A DNA stretch of 64,000 nucleotides from Leptospira licerasiae serovar Varillal str. VAR 010 (lineage in GTDB: Bacteria > Spirochaetota > Leptospiria > Leptospirales > Leptospiraceae). The notes beneath the pieces were generated by a model. The model was not told where the DNA came from. It did no database searches and saw only the letters and a list, made by a program, of their open reading frames with translations. The stretch spans positions 1,178,001 through 1,242,000 of the forward strand of contig NZ_AHOO02000005.1 of the NCBI RefSeq assembly GCF_000244755.1, given 5' to 3'. Below, piece by piece: positions 1-9,700 of the stretch (position 1 is the stretch's first letter; each line of letters starts with the position of its first letter). The position numbers were made by a program, and so were the translations under genes.

Positions 1-2
1 AC

Positions 3-1532
3 TCTGTGGTCGCCGTTCAAAAAGGAGATATTATAGATAGAGATCAGGTGATCCGTAAACTTCTTCATATACAATACAATCGTAATGATACCGATTTTTC
101 TCGCGGGAATTTCAGAGTAAGAGGAGACTCTATCGAAGTATATCCTGCTTATCATACGGACGCTTTCCGGATCGAATTTTTCGGCGACGAAGTTGATTCA
201 ATTTCCAGGATACATCCGGTTACCGCTCAGGTTATCGCAAAACAGGAAAAGTGTTTTATCTATCCGGCAAAACACTTCATCATGTCCGCCCCTTTGGTAA
301 AGGACGCCGTCAAAAGAATTAAAGACGAGATGGCGGAACAAGAGGCCAAGTTCACCAAAGAAAATAAATTTTTAGAAGCACAGCGTATTGTATCCAGAAC
401 GAATTACGATATGGAGATGCTGCAAGAGATGGGTTATTGCAACGGGATCGAAAATTATTCCCGCCATCTTACCGGAAGGAAAGAAGGAGAAAGGCCTGCT
501 TGTCTTATCGATTATTTCCGCGGGGATTTTTTACTCATAGTGGATGAGTCTCACGTTACAATTCCTCAGGTTGGAGGAATGTACGCAGGCGATAGAGCTC
601 GTAAACAAACTCTGGTGGATTTCGGATTTAGATTACCTTCCGCCCTAGATAACCGGCCTTTAAACTTTACGGAATTCGAATCTTTAACACCTAAAACTCT
701 ATATGTATCCGCGACTCCTGCGGAATACGAATTGGAGAAGAGCAAAACAAGAGTAGAACAGATCATTCGTCCTACCGGTCTTTTAGATCCGAATGTGGAA
801 GTCCGACCTACTAAAAATCAGGTGGAGGATCTTTTGGTAGAGATCCGAAAAAGGATCGATCTGGGAGAGAGAGTGCTTGTCACCACGTTGACCAAAAAGA
901 TGGCCGAAGATCTTTCGGACTATTATAAAGAATTAGGTCTCAAAGTTTCTTATCTACACTCCGAAGTGGATACCTTGGAAAGAGTCGAGATTATCCGAGA
1001 TCTTAGAAAGGGGATTTATGACGTTCTGATCGGTATCAACCTTTTGAGAGAGGGCTTGGATATCCCTGAGGTTTCTCTTGTCGCCATTTTGGACGCAGAC
1101 AAAGAAGGTTTTTTAAGAAATTATAAATCCTTAATACAGACGATAGGTAGAGCCGCAAGGAATATCAACGGAACTGCAATATTATACGCGGATAAGGTCA
1201 CAGATTCTATGACCAAAGCCATTGAAGAGACCAAAAGAAGAAGAACTATCCAGGAAGAACATAACGTTAAATACAGGATCTCTCCTCAAACGATCAAAAA
1301 GGAAATTGCCGATATGATCGAAAGGACCGAAAAAGAACTGGCTCCTGAAGAACAAGCGGCAGAAGAGATCAACAAGAAGTTCAGAGAGAAAAACTTCTCA
1401 TCAAAAGAGGTAATGAAAGAAAAGATCCGAGAAGAGATGTTAAAAGCTGCCAAGGAACTGGATTTCGAAAGGGCAGCGCTACTCAGGGACAAAATGCTTT
1501 CTATCAAAGTGAATCCTACAGAGGAAAAATGA
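3..1532 (+). CDS. uvrB: UvrB, excinuclease ABC subunit B (3' part; 5' end outside window)
   Basis: UvrB is the ATP-driven damage-verification subunit of nucleotide excision repair; it is loaded by UvrA and recruits UvrC. The visible part covers roughly the last 510 residues. It includes the QKGDIIDRD segment after the first helicase motifs, the DESHVT motif, the second RecA-like domain (VSYLHSEVDTLER, GINLLREGLDIPEVSLVAILDADKEGF, QTIGRAARN) and a C-terminal UVR coiled-coil that contacts UvrC (EKIREEMLKAAKELDFERAA). The reading frame is open from the window edge, so the gene starts upstream. Its stop overlaps the rhomboid gene start by 4 bp (ATGA), which suggests translational coupling. Identification is secure. 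Confidence 0.97.
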   Translation, partial: SVVAVQKGDIIDRDQVIRKLLHIQYNRNDTDFSRGNFRVRGDSIEVYPAYHTDAFRIEFFGDEVDSISRIHPVTAQVIAKQEKCFIYPAKHFIMSAPLVKDAVKRIKDEMAEQEAKFTKENKFLEAQRIVSRTNYDMEMLQEMGYCNGIENYSRHLTGRKEGERPACLIDYFRGDFLLIVDESHVTIPQVGGMYAGDRARKQTLVDFGFRLPSALDNRPLNFTEFESLTPKTLYVSATPAEYELEKSKTRVEQIIRPTGLLDPNVEVRPTKNQVEDLLVEIRKRIDLGERVLVTTLTKKMAEDLSDYYKELGLKVSYLHSEVDTLERVEIIRDLRKGIYDVLIGINLLREGLDIPEVSLVAILDADKEGFLRNYKSLIQTIGRAARNINGTAILYADKVTDSMTKAIEETKRRRTIQEEHNVKYRISPQTIKKEIADMIERTEKELAPEEQAAEEINKKFREKNFSSKEVMKEKIREEMLKAAKELDFERAALLRDKMLSIKVNPTEEK

Positions 1533-2137
1533 GATTAGATATTACACTTATTACCATACTAGTCACCGGAGCAATAAGCCTTTACACATTATATGTGGAC
1601 CAAAATCTTTTGGATAAACTGATCCTAAGGCCTTTTCGAGATTCTAAGGAGGGGAATTATTATACCTTAGCCACTAGCGGATTCGTCCACGCCGACTTTT
1701 CTCATTTATTCTTTAATATGCTGACCCTTTATTTTTTCGGAAGGCATGTGGATATGGTGCTCGGGCCCCTGGGATTTATGGGCTTGTATTTGGCGAGCAT
1801 CCTGATCGCAAATTTAGTTTCTTATCAAAAAAATAAAACGGATGCGAATTATGCAAGCCTTGGCGCTTCCGGCGGGACTTCCGGGATCGTCTTTGCTTCT
1901 ATCTTATTCTATCCTTATTCTAAAATTTTCTTTTTCTTTATACCGATCCCGATACCCGGACCTTTATATGCGATCTTATATTTAGGATATTCCTATTACG
2001 CTTCTAAGAATAGGCAAGATGGGATCAATCACGATGCTCACTTTTACGGAGCGTTAACAGGACTCGCGGTTGCTATCTTAGTACAACCGCTTTCGTTAAT
2101 TGCTTTTATCCAATATGTGTTAGGCGCGTTTATATAA
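1529..2137 (+). CDS. Rhomboid family intramembrane serine protease
   Basis: A polytopic membrane protein of 202 residues with about six hydrophobic segments. The rhomboid Ser motif is GASGGTSG at residues 112-119, with Ser114 the likely nucleophile. The His of the catalytic dyad is in HDAHFYG, probably His171. An HxxxN-like segment (HLFFNMLTLYFFG, 59-71) in TM2 also fits the family. Rhomboids cleave substrates within or near the membrane; no substrate can be inferred here. The start overlaps the uvrB stop by 4 bp, so it is probably expressed from the uvrB transcript although no functional link is known. The length is typical of small bacterial rhomboids. Confidence 0.88.
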   Translation: MRLDITLITILVTGAISLYTLYVDQNLLDKLILRPFRDSKEGNYYTLATSGFVHADFSHLFFNMLTLYFFGRHVDMVLGPLGFMGLYLASILIANLVSYQKNKTDANYASLGASGGTSGIVFASILFYPYSKIFFFFIPIPIPGPLYAILYLGYSYYASKNRQDGINHDAHFYGALTGLAVAILVQPLSLIAFIQYVLGAFI

Positions 2138-2158
2138 GAATTTTCTAACGTGAAAGGG

Positions 2159-2491
2159 TTAGCCTCCTTTCGCAATTTTATCCTTTATAAAAGCCTTAAA
2201 CTTATCGGAACCGAAACTTACATCCATTTTGATGATCTCCGGAGCGAGATAAGGATGTTTTTTCATGATATATTCTTCGATTGCGGCATACTTATCCGCT
2301 TTCGCTTTTAGAAGAATTTTATTTTCAGAATCGATTGTGAGCTTTCCTTCCCACTGGTATAAAAGAGCCACTTCCGGAAAAATGGTGCCGCTTACGATGA
2401 TACCTAACTGAAGCATTTCCGCGATATATTCTTCAGCAAGGTCGCGATCCGCCAGAGTAGTGAAGACTAAAATTTCTTGAGATGAAGACAT
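2159..2491 (-). CDS. cutA: CutA divalent-cation tolerance protein
   Basis: A 110-residue protein matching the small trimeric CutA family throughout: an N-terminal beta strand (EILVFTTLADRDLAEEYI), the GIIVSGTIFPEVALLYQWEGK region and the C-terminal KKHPYLAPEIIKMDV segment, which matches the family YPYxxPEII pattern. The start ATG has a strong GGAGGGAT ribosome binding site upstream. CutA is linked to copper/divalent cation tolerance in E. coli, but its biochemical role is unresolved. It is convergent with the uvrB-rhomboid pair; a short GAAAGG/CCTTTC inverted repeat at 2152-2171 lies between them and overlaps the 3' end of cutA. Confidence 0.93.
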   Translation of the reverse strand: MSSSQEILVFTTLADRDLAEEYIAEMLQLGIIVSGTIFPEVALLYQWEGKLTIDSENKILLKAKADKYAAIEEYIMKKHPYLAPEIIKMDVSFGSDKFKAFIKDKIAKGG

Positions 2492-2561
2492 GATCCCTCC
2501 GAAAAAAAGGAGGATAAGAAGTATTCATTCTTTGTCCAGTCTTTCTTTGGAATGGAGCGGA

Positions 2562-3038
2562 TCAGTATCTGGGAGCGTTCGGGTCGGAATAATTTCCTTT
2601 GCCGGAGTTCGGCATGGAACCTCTGGAAGTGGAAGGAGTATAATCGTCGCAAAGATTACTGCATCTCGCAATACAATTTTCTCTCTTACGATCCACAGTG
2701 ATTGCCGTAAAAACAGTCTCTACTTTAGGGATAGGATATTGGGTCCAACATTGGCTTTTGCAATTTCCATACTTTGTGGCGCAATTCCGAGCAGTGTTTT
2801 GGTCCGTGCCGGAGGAGATCATCATATCGAAAAGTTCCTGTTCTTCTCTGGTTTTGAAACCTCCCTTTTTGGATCTTTTGGAAAGTTCTTCCTTGCTCAG
2901 ATTTGCATTTTCAGGCTCCGGAAAATCTTCCACGGAACCTTTTCCTTTGACTTTGCCGGATTCGTCGGAACTCCAATCCACTGCAAAAAAGCAATTTAGG
3001 ACCAAGAAGCATAGTAGTATGCCGAATTTAATTTTCAT
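2562..3038 (-). CDS. Cys-rich putative lipoprotein, function unknown
   Basis: I do not recognise a named family. The ATG at 3038 gives a 158-residue protein that begins with a signal peptide (MKIKFGILLCFLVLNC) ending in a lipobox-like LVLNC, so it is probably a lipoprotein. The open frame runs 40 codons further upstream, but those residues are basic, non-signal-like sequence and are unlikely to be translated. The mature part is charged, then holds two cysteine clusters, CX6CX3C (CATKYGNCKSQC) and CX3CX3C (CIARCSNLC), separated by about 25 residues, and ends in a Ser/Gly/Pro-rich tail containing STSRG. The 13722-14045 product has a related cysteine pattern and also a TSTSRG tail. An antisense open frame covers part of the gene and is treated as a shadow. 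Confidence 0.7.
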   Translation of the reverse strand: MKIKFGILLCFLVLNCFFAVDWSSDESGKVKGKGSVEDFPEPENANLSKEELSKRSKKGGFKTREEQELFDMMISSGTDQNTARNCATKYGNCKSQCWTQYPIPKVETVFTAITVDRKRENCIARCSNLCDDYTPSTSRGSMPNSGKGNYSDPNAPRY

Positions 3039-3237
3039 CAGATTTTTAAAAACTAAACCTTTGGGATTAGGATTCCGTAAATATTTTCGTCGTTTAACAA
3101 ATAAATACATAAATTTTGCACTCTTTTGCGCTGAAATCGGCTGGAAAAAAATTTCCAACTAAGGTCTCAATAGTATTGAATGTTGGATAACCTACAATAG
3201 AGTCTGTCTAAGCAGTACTTAAGACCTAAGAAATCGA

Positions 3238-4509
3238 ATGGGGGGTCTTTTAGTGAATAGTTTTTTTGCAAGTACATCAGTAAAACGTTTCTTTCTTCTC
3301 TCCTCAGTAATACTTTTTATTTCCAATTGTAGCGCCTTGGATTGGGGCTGGGTTAAACTTCCTTCCGGACTTGCTTGGGAGCAAAACGAGACCTTAGATA
3401 GAAACCCAGTAGAAGGTTTCCGGGTGGAATTTCCGGAAGAGCTTGGAATGGATTCCAGACCCTTGATCGAACTTTCGAAAAAACTCAGAAAAGAGAAAAC
3501 CGAGGTCCGCTCCCTTCTCATTCTGAAAGAAGGAAACCTGGTCTTTGAAAGATATGCAGGTGGGATCTCGAGAAATCATAATCATAATATGTATTCGGTG
3601 ACCAAGTCCGTGGTCTCCATGTTATTAGGAATTTGTTATACAGCTGATTGCGGAGTGGACTTGGAGGATAGTCTTTCTTCGATAGAGTCAGGTTTACCTG
3701 GCCTTCTTCCTTCCGAATTGAAAGGAAAAGAATCAATCCGACTTAAAGACGCGTTACGTATGAGTTCCGGAATGGGTTGGGATTCCTTTCCCAAAAAGGA
3801 AGATATCAGGACCGATGCAGATCCTCTTGCGATCGCTTGGACTCCCTCAGTATCCTCTGCTCCCGGAACTAAATTCGAATATTCTAATGGAGATACACAA
3901 TTAGTTGCAGGTTATTTGGAAGCAAAGACCGGGAAAACATTATACGAGTATTCTAAGACCACCGCATTCTCTTGGTTGGGATTTAAGGGAGAAGAGTGGA
4001 ATACCTCCAAATCGGGAAGGCAGACGGCCGGTTTCGGACTTCGGTTGAGACCGATCGATATGGCAAAGTTAGGGCAGCTTTATCTTGATGGAGGAAAATG
4101 GCAGGGCCGTCAGATCTTAAAACCCGAATGGATCGCTTGGACCTTAGAGCCGGGTGTTGAGAAAAGGTACGGGCTCCAATTCTGGATCCATGAATTCGAA
4201 GGAAAGCCTAGCTTCATGGCAAACGGAAAAGGTGGTCAATTCATCTATGTGATCCCTCACCGTAAGATCGTTTTAGTAATGACCAGCGCCATATGGGACA
4301 AGGCTCCTGATCTAGTTTTAACATCCGCTTTGGATGCAATAAGGGCGTCTTTACTATCTAATGATAAGATTCCTTCCCCTGATAGGGAGGAAGCTCTGCT
4401 TAGAGAACTCAAAATATCTGCCAGAACTTCTTTAGACCCTAAGTTGAAAGAAGGAGCGGATGAAACAAGGATTGCAGCAGAACCAGGGATGAAACAAAAT
4501 CATCCTTAA
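3238..4509 (+). CDS. Serine hydrolase, beta-lactamase (class C/DD-peptidase) fold, lipoprotein
   Basis: A 423-residue protein with an N-terminal signal segment and an FISNC lipobox at Cys31, so probably membrane-anchored. The active-site SxxK tetrad is SVTK (Ser120, Lys123) in MYSVTKSVVSMLLG, and YSN (in FEYSNGDTQLVAGYL, near residue 220) gives the YxN motif. The region RMSSGMGWD and the late MANGKGGQFIYVIP segment (a KTG-like strand) also fit the serine beta-lactamase-related superfamily (class C enzymes, EstB-type esterases, DD-peptidases). True beta-lactam hydrolysis cannot be assumed. GTG at 3253 is an alternative start. The next gene begins at the base after the stop codon, which implies cotranscription. 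Confidence 0.88.
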   Translation: MGGLLVNSFFASTSVKRFFLLSSVILFISNCSALDWGWVKLPSGLAWEQNETLDRNPVEGFRVEFPEELGMDSRPLIELSKKLRKEKTEVRSLLILKEGNLVFERYAGGISRNHNHNMYSVTKSVVSMLLGICYTADCGVDLEDSLSSIESGLPGLLPSELKGKESIRLKDALRMSSGMGWDSFPKKEDIRTDADPLAIAWTPSVSSAPGTKFEYSNGDTQLVAGYLEAKTGKTLYEYSKTTAFSWLGFKGEEWNTSKSGRQTAGFGLRLRPIDMAKLGQLYLDGGKWQGRQILKPEWIAWTLEPGVEKRYGLQFWIHEFEGKPSFMANGKGGQFIYVIPHRKIVLVMTSAIWDKAPDLVLTSALDAIRASLLSNDKIPSPDREEALLRELKISARTSLDPKLKEGADETRIAAEPGMKQNHP

Positions 4510-5259
4510 ATGAAGACTGTTCTAATACCTATCCCACAAATCGATTTCGATCCCACAGAAGTTTCCGTCCCATGGAAGGTTTTGAAAGAAAACGGATATA
4601 AGATCGTCTTTGCCACACCAAGCGGCGCCTCCGGAGAAGCGGATTTCAGAATGGTTACCGGAAAAGGTTTAGGCATTCTATCTCCCGTGTTAAAGGCGAA
4701 GAGCGACGATGTTCTTCTTTATAGAGAATTAGAAAAATCGAATGAGTTTTTGAATCCAAAAAAATACGAGTCTGTCAAATTAGATTCTTTCGATGTATTA
4801 CTTCTTCCTGGAGGACATGCTAAAGGAATGAGAATATATCTAGAATCCGAGTCTTTGCAGAATTTGGTGGGAAACACCTTCGCAGAAGGAAAGCCTGTGG
4901 CCGCGATCTGCCATGGAGTTTTGCTTGCTGCAAGATCTAAAAATCCTAAAACGAAAAAGTCCAGCTTATACGGACTGAAAACGACGGGGCTTTTGAAGTC
5001 CCAGGAACTTCTGGCTTGGAATCTGACTCGGGCCTGGCTTGGTGATTATTATAGGACTTATCCTACACCGTTGCAGGACGAGGTGATTTCTTTTTTGGAA
5101 TACAACACTGATTTCCAGGAAGGACCCATGCCGATTGCGAGGGATAGTTTTTCTAATATTAAACCGGGGTTCAGTGTTTTAGATAAGTCTTATCTTTCCG
5201 CAAGATGGCCCGGAGATGCGCATAAGTTTGCTCTTGAGCTTCCCGAATTCTTCGGATAG
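4510..5259 (+). CDS. DJ-1/PfpI (class I glutamine amidotransferase-like) family protein
   Basis: A 249-residue cytosolic protein with a DJ-1/PfpI-like fold: LLLPGGHAKG at 97-106 and the nucleophile elbow AAICHGVLLAA with Cys134-His135. The family includes glyoxalase III/deglycase, chaperone and hydratase members, so the substrate cannot be assigned. The ATG directly abuts the stop codon of the upstream serine hydrolase gene, indicating a two-gene operon. A second, only distantly similar DJ-1 superfamily protein is encoded at 10804-11499. Confidence 0.88.
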   Translation: MKTVLIPIPQIDFDPTEVSVPWKVLKENGYKIVFATPSGASGEADFRMVTGKGLGILSPVLKAKSDDVLLYRELEKSNEFLNPKKYESVKLDSFDVLLLPGGHAKGMRIYLESESLQNLVGNTFAEGKPVAAICHGVLLAARSKNPKTKKSSLYGLKTTGLLKSQELLAWNLTRAWLGDYYRTYPTPLQDEVISFLEYNTDFQEGPMPIARDSFSNIKPGFSVLDKSYLSARWPGDAHKFALELPEFFG

Positions 5260-5277
5260 TTATAGTTTTTGATTTTC

Positions 5278-5313
5278 CTCTAATATAGTCTATGCATACT
5301 GACTATATTAGAG
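5278..5313. promoter_or_regulatory. 13-bp perfect inverted repeat, probable operator or leader hairpin
   Basis: CTCTAATATAGTC (5278-5290) and GACTATATTAGAG (5301-5313) are exact reverse complements separated by 10 bp. The spacer contains ATGCAT, and the first possible ATG of the HAD gene (5292) lies in it. There is no T-run after the repeat, so it is not a simple terminator. The arm centres are 23 bp apart, about two helical turns, which suits a dimeric repressor. This placement argues that translation begins at the downstream ATG at 5343. Confidence 0.6.
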
Positions 5314-5342
5314 TTCGACACGATCTTTCTACCGATGACCAA

Positions 5343-6044
5343 ATGAGTTCCAAAGAACATTACATTTTTCTAGATGTGGGGGATACTCTCCTTACGATGA
5401 AAAAACCCGCTGGGGAAGTGTATTTCGAAGTTTTAAAAGAATTCGGCCTGGACGGTTCTAAACATCCCAGTGGCTATATGGAAAGAGCCTTTCGTAAAGC
5501 CTATGCACACATGACGCGTCACCCGCTTCCGGACTTTAGAGATAAGTTCCACGTGCATGAAGATGGAAGCGAAGGATGGTGGAGAGAACTGTTGGGCTTC
5601 TTCTTAAAAGAGATAGGATCGGATCTGGAACCGGATCCTATTTTTCAATCCATATTCAAACGTTTTGATGAACCTTCTGTCTGGGAAATAGATCCTGGTT
5701 TTTACGAATTAGTTGAATTTGCAAAACAAAGAGGTTCCGGTCTCGGGATCATCTCCAACTGGGATCATAGACTCAAACAATTATTGGCAAGCGTAGGTGT
5801 TTTGGATTATTTCTATCCGATAATCGTCTCTGCGGAATTTGGATATGAAAAACCTTCTCCTTTGATCTTCCAAGAAGCTGAAAAGCTTGTAGGACTTTCT
5901 CCGGACAAACTGATTTATTGCGGAGACAAGGTTGAGTTGGATATTGTGCCGACAAGATCCAGAGGATGGACCGCATTTCATAAACATGCAGAAGGGGATA
6001 TCCGAGATCTGAGGGAACTGGCTGCGATACTGAAAAAAGGCTAG
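5343..6044 (+). CDS. HAD-superfamily hydrolase (subfamily IA-like)
   Basis: The HAD motifs are clear: motif I DVGDTLL near the N-terminus (nucleophile Asp), motif II IISNWD, motif III Lys in the YEKPSPLIF region and motif IV YCGDKVELDI. A cap insertion lies between motifs I and II. Such enzymes are phosphatases or dehalogenase-like hydrolases; the substrate is unknown. The frame can also start at 5292, adding 17 residues, but that ATG sits in the loop of a perfect inverted repeat with no ribosome binding site, so the ATG at 5343 (233 residues) is preferred. Neither candidate start has a strong Shine-Dalgarno sequence. Confidence 0.88.
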   Translation: MSSKEHYIFLDVGDTLLTMKKPAGEVYFEVLKEFGLDGSKHPSGYMERAFRKAYAHMTRHPLPDFRDKFHVHEDGSEGWWRELLGFFLKEIGSDLEPDPIFQSIFKRFDEPSVWEIDPGFYELVEFAKQRGSGLGIISNWDHRLKQLLASVGVLDYFYPIIVSAEFGYEKPSPLIFQEAEKLVGLSPDKLIYCGDKVELDIVPTRSRGWTAFHKHAEGDIRDLRELAAILKKG

Positions 6045-6120
6045 TTTATTCTCTTTCCAGTTCTTTTCTTCCACCAAATAAGTCTAACCGAATACAAAAA
6101 AGAATCGAGTTAGAACAAAA

Positions 6121-6666
6121 ATGAAAGTCCTCGCCGTCTCCGGAAGTTTAAGAAAAGGTTCTTCCAATACAGCCTTATTACTCGCAGCAAAAAGGATCGC
6201 AAATGATTCTTTACAAATTACACTCGCCGATCCATTGGATCGGATCCCACATTTTAATCCGGATCTAGATACTGATTCTCCTCCTAGGGAAGTTACGGAA
6301 TGGAGAAGGGAGTTGAAAGAGGCTGACGCCATTCTTTTCTCCAGTCCTGAGTATGCGTTTGCGATCCCAGGCGTTTTGAAGAATGCACTGGACTGGATCG
6401 TTTCTAGTGCGGAACTTTATGGAAAGCCTGTTGGACTTATCAATGCATCTCCAGGTTATGGTGGGGCTTCTAAAGCTCAGGAAGCTCTTTTACATTTATT
6501 GAATGTTCTCACGGTTAAGATAAACGATGATTGTGTTCTGAGCATACCTTCGGTGAATAAGAAGGTAGATCCGGAGGGAAATATCATGGATGAACAAACG
6601 GAGAAGGAGCTAAAAAGCTGTTTAGAAAGTTTAGAACGTTTGGTCCAAGATTCTAAACTTTCTTAA
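6121..6666 (+). CDS. NADPH-dependent FMN reductase family protein
   Basis: A 181-residue flavodoxin-fold protein. The N-terminal phosphate-binding segment is VSGSLRKGSSNTALL, and the SPEYAFAIPGVLKNALDW segment matches the SPEYNxSxPGxLKNAIDW signature of this family (ChrR/azoreductase/SsuE-like reductases). It probably transfers hydride from NAD(P)H to FMN or quinone-type acceptors; the natural substrate is not evident. The gene stands alone between the HAD hydrolase and the convergent restriction-modification gene and ends before a rho-independent terminator at 6757-6783. Confidence 0.92.
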   Translation: MKVLAVSGSLRKGSSNTALLLAAKRIANDSLQITLADPLDRIPHFNPDLDTDSPPREVTEWRRELKEADAILFSSPEYAFAIPGVLKNALDWIVSSAELYGKPVGLINASPGYGGASKAQEALLHLLNVLTVKINDDCVLSIPSVNKKVDPEGNIMDEQTEKELKSCLESLERLVQDSKLS

Positions 6667-6756
6667 ATCCTTCCCAATCTCCTCGATATAAATATCCATA
6701 ACAGGATGTGATCATCGTTCCTTCCGTTTCCGATGAGGATACTGAGAAAAAATTCC

Positions 6757-6783
6757 GAAAAGGAGTCCTTGGGCTCCTTTTTT
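6757..6783 (+). terminator. Rho-independent terminator after the FMN reductase gene
   Basis: AAAAGGAG pairs with CTCCTTTT around a short loop that can extend the stem with a G-U pair, followed by a run of T at 6778-6783. It serves the plus-strand reductase gene. The T-run overlaps the stop codon of the convergent gene ending at 6782, so the two transcription units nearly touch. Confidence 0.8.
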
Positions 6784-9700
6784 ATACAAATGGGAATTTT
6801 CCGTATTCAGAAATTGTTTTGTCGATTGAACCTGTGATTTTAATAATACTTTCTATCGAATGGGGTATATAAGAATAATGCAATATTTCTTGGAAAGAAA
6901 GACTTCTACCTTTTCTATCGTTTAACCATTTTTCACAAACTTGATAGCCTCCTATTTTGTATTCCCATACCTCGTTCGAAATTTTTGCAAAATATTGTTT
7001 TGAATTGATCCAGACCCTTTCTTTTTCAATTTCATAACTTAATTTATCTACTACAGTATCCCCGGAGACTGGAAATTTTACTTTGGATGCGGTTTTGTTT
7101 TGCATCAATTGTAGGGAGACGATTTTTTCTCCGTATTTTGAAAGTTTTCTGAATAGCTCCTTGTTAGAAGTGATAGGAATACGAGGAAAGTCTCTCTTTA
7201 AAAATTCGGCATATCTCTTTCTGTATTCAGAGGAGTATAATATCGAAAATATATAATAAAATACTTCTTCATGGGTCGAAGATATATCTTTCGAATGCAA
7301 CAGATCCAAAAATTCCTTTGAAAAATTTACGGACTTTTCCGTAAAAAGACCGGAATCATCTCCCACTAAATATAGTGGAAAGAAAAATGCATTATTCGAT
7401 GTTTTGGGAGATAGGCCGATTACTTCTCCAGGGAGATCGGTAACAAGCGCATGAGCGAAATTCTCTCCCTTAGTCATCCTAGAAGTTATCAATGCTAAAT
7501 TTTCATTCTGCAAAAGATGTTTCATTATCTCTTTTCTAGGGTAGCAAAGAAATCCTTTGGTTTTTCCAGTGTAATATGTGTATCTATAGTCAAAAGGTCG
7601 ATAAAGTATCTTTGTGATATATTTCTTATTTGGGCCGGAGTCTAAAAGGTCCTTTTGGGCATAACTTACCTTCCAATCTCTTACGTCTTCACCTAGCTGA
7701 AATTCAACCCTTGCCTCCTCAGTCTCCATTTCGGAAAATCCGATTATAGTCTTCCATACTTCTTCGGGAGTAAAATGGATCGTGAGTTTGTCTCGAGCAG
7801 TCAATAGTCCTACTGAATGAGAAGGCATTATTTCGGTAATCTTAGGATATTTTTCATATTCGATCCTACGCTTGCTATCCTGAGGAACGAATAAACAAAG
7901 ATCTTTAGAAGGTTCGATTTGATTCCAATTTGTATCAGAGAGGTCATGTTCCCTTAACCATTTATATTTTGTTTCCCTATCTCCCAATAACTCGGAATAG
8001 AATATTCGAGCAGGCTCTTTCACTTCGCCATTCTTCTTTTTAATAAATATGCTAAGCGCGACTCCTTGCGCTATTTCAAATACATTCTGATCGGAACTAC
8101 CGTCTTTTTGTTTTTCGGCCTTGCCGGAGTTCCCATGTAAGTCTAATATATAAATATCATCGAAAGTATTTCGTAAACTTTCTCTCATTCCCCTAAATGT
8201 AGGGTTATCTAAATAGGCGTGATTCGTAATGAATGCAAGTATCCCTTCACCATTCTGTTCTATTTTCCATTGAGAGAAGCGGATAAATTTTACATAATCA
8301 TCATTCAACCATTTAGGGTTCTTTTCATTGAGAGGCTTCCCGCCGAATTCAAAGTAATTTCCTGTGCCTTTATGTAATAAGTTATATATCCAATCTCCGT
8401 TATTCTTGGATTCTCCGAAATAAGGTGGGTTACCGAGTATTACTGCAATCGGCTTGTTCTCTTTGATTTCTCCGGCTTCTCTTGATTCATTTACCAAAAA
8501 TTTATCGAAAATATCTTCTTCCTTAAAATGGACCGACTCTTCTAGAGTGTTAGTTAAGAAGATCCTGAGCCTATCGTCCGCTTCAAAATCATATCCTGTT
8601 TCTTTTAAATATAAACCTATCTTAAGGTGTGCAATCGCATAAGGTGCCATTAATAATTCAAAACCGAAGATCCTCGGAAGTAAATGTTTCGGGACGTATT
8701 TTTTCCATTGTCCTTCGTTCCCTTGAAAGGAAGCTTTGATCATCTTTATTACTTCGAATAAGAAAGTTCCGGTTCCTACTGCGGGATCTAAAATTTGGAT
8801 CCTATGAGACTCTTCTCCATTCTGATCTGAAGAATTCTTCGAAATTGTGTCTGAATTGGCTAAACCGCCTTTAAATCCAAAATACTTTTTGTTTCTCAGA
8901 ATATAATCTACGGTTTTAACCAGATATTTTACAACGGGATCGGGCGTATAATAGACTCCCTTTTTTTCCCGTATCTTGGAGTCATATGAAGCTAGAAAAG
9001 TTTCATAAAAATGAATTACCGGATCTTCATGTTTCGTCTTCTTGCCAAAGTCCTTTAAGATGGCTTGGAAATCCGCTCTATCCAATAGGTATGCTAAATT
9101 ATCGACTGCCCAAGTCACTCTATCGTCTAACTCGGTGCCTGCGATAGTATTGAATAATCTTCTTAAAAATGGATTCGTTTTGGGAACTTCGAAACCGGCT
9201 GTTTTTCGAGTAAATTCTCCCGAAGAATGATTCGCTCTTGCGGCAAATAGACCGTAACAAATTGTCTGAGCGTACATATCGGCAAATTCCGCTTCTGAGA
9301 GTTGTTTGATTAAACGGGAATGAAAGGTTTTCATTTGATCCTTTAGTGCGGAGTCTTCCTTGGATTGAAGGGCCGAAAGGATTGTATTACGAATAACTAA
9401 TGCGATTTTTCCCATCCTTTGGGCTAAATCTTTAGGGTCTTTGGCGACTCTTGTTTGCTCGTTTGCGAAACAATCTAAAAGGTCGATTACTTCTGATTCA
9501 TATCCCGGAAAGGGAACTATTTTACTTCCCTTTCTGCTTGCGATTTTAACGGATGATCTTTTTTCTCCTTCTACGAACCATCTGAATTCGAGATAGTCGG
9601 TAACGATCAAATTTCCTAAACTTTCTTTATACCTTTGAATTTGTTCTGATTTTTCGATTTTATCTAAATTTTCCCCTATATCTTTAGTTTCTATATAACC

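Noticed and set aside
2138..2171. Bidirectional terminator between the rhomboid and cutA genes
   Set aside because: GAAAGG/CCTTTC is short, overlaps the cutA 3' end and has no convincing T-run; noted under cutA only.
2490..3162. Plus-strand open frames of 154-169 residues antisense to the Cys-rich lipoprotein gene
   Set aside because: They have no signal peptide, no ribosome binding site and no recognisable motifs, while the minus-strand frame encodes a lipoprotein with a lipobox and ordered cysteines.
3238..4509. Acquired beta-lactam resistance gene
   Set aside because: The fold is shared by esterases and peptidases, the gene sits in ordinary chromosomal context with no mobile element, and no class-specific resistance features can be claimed.
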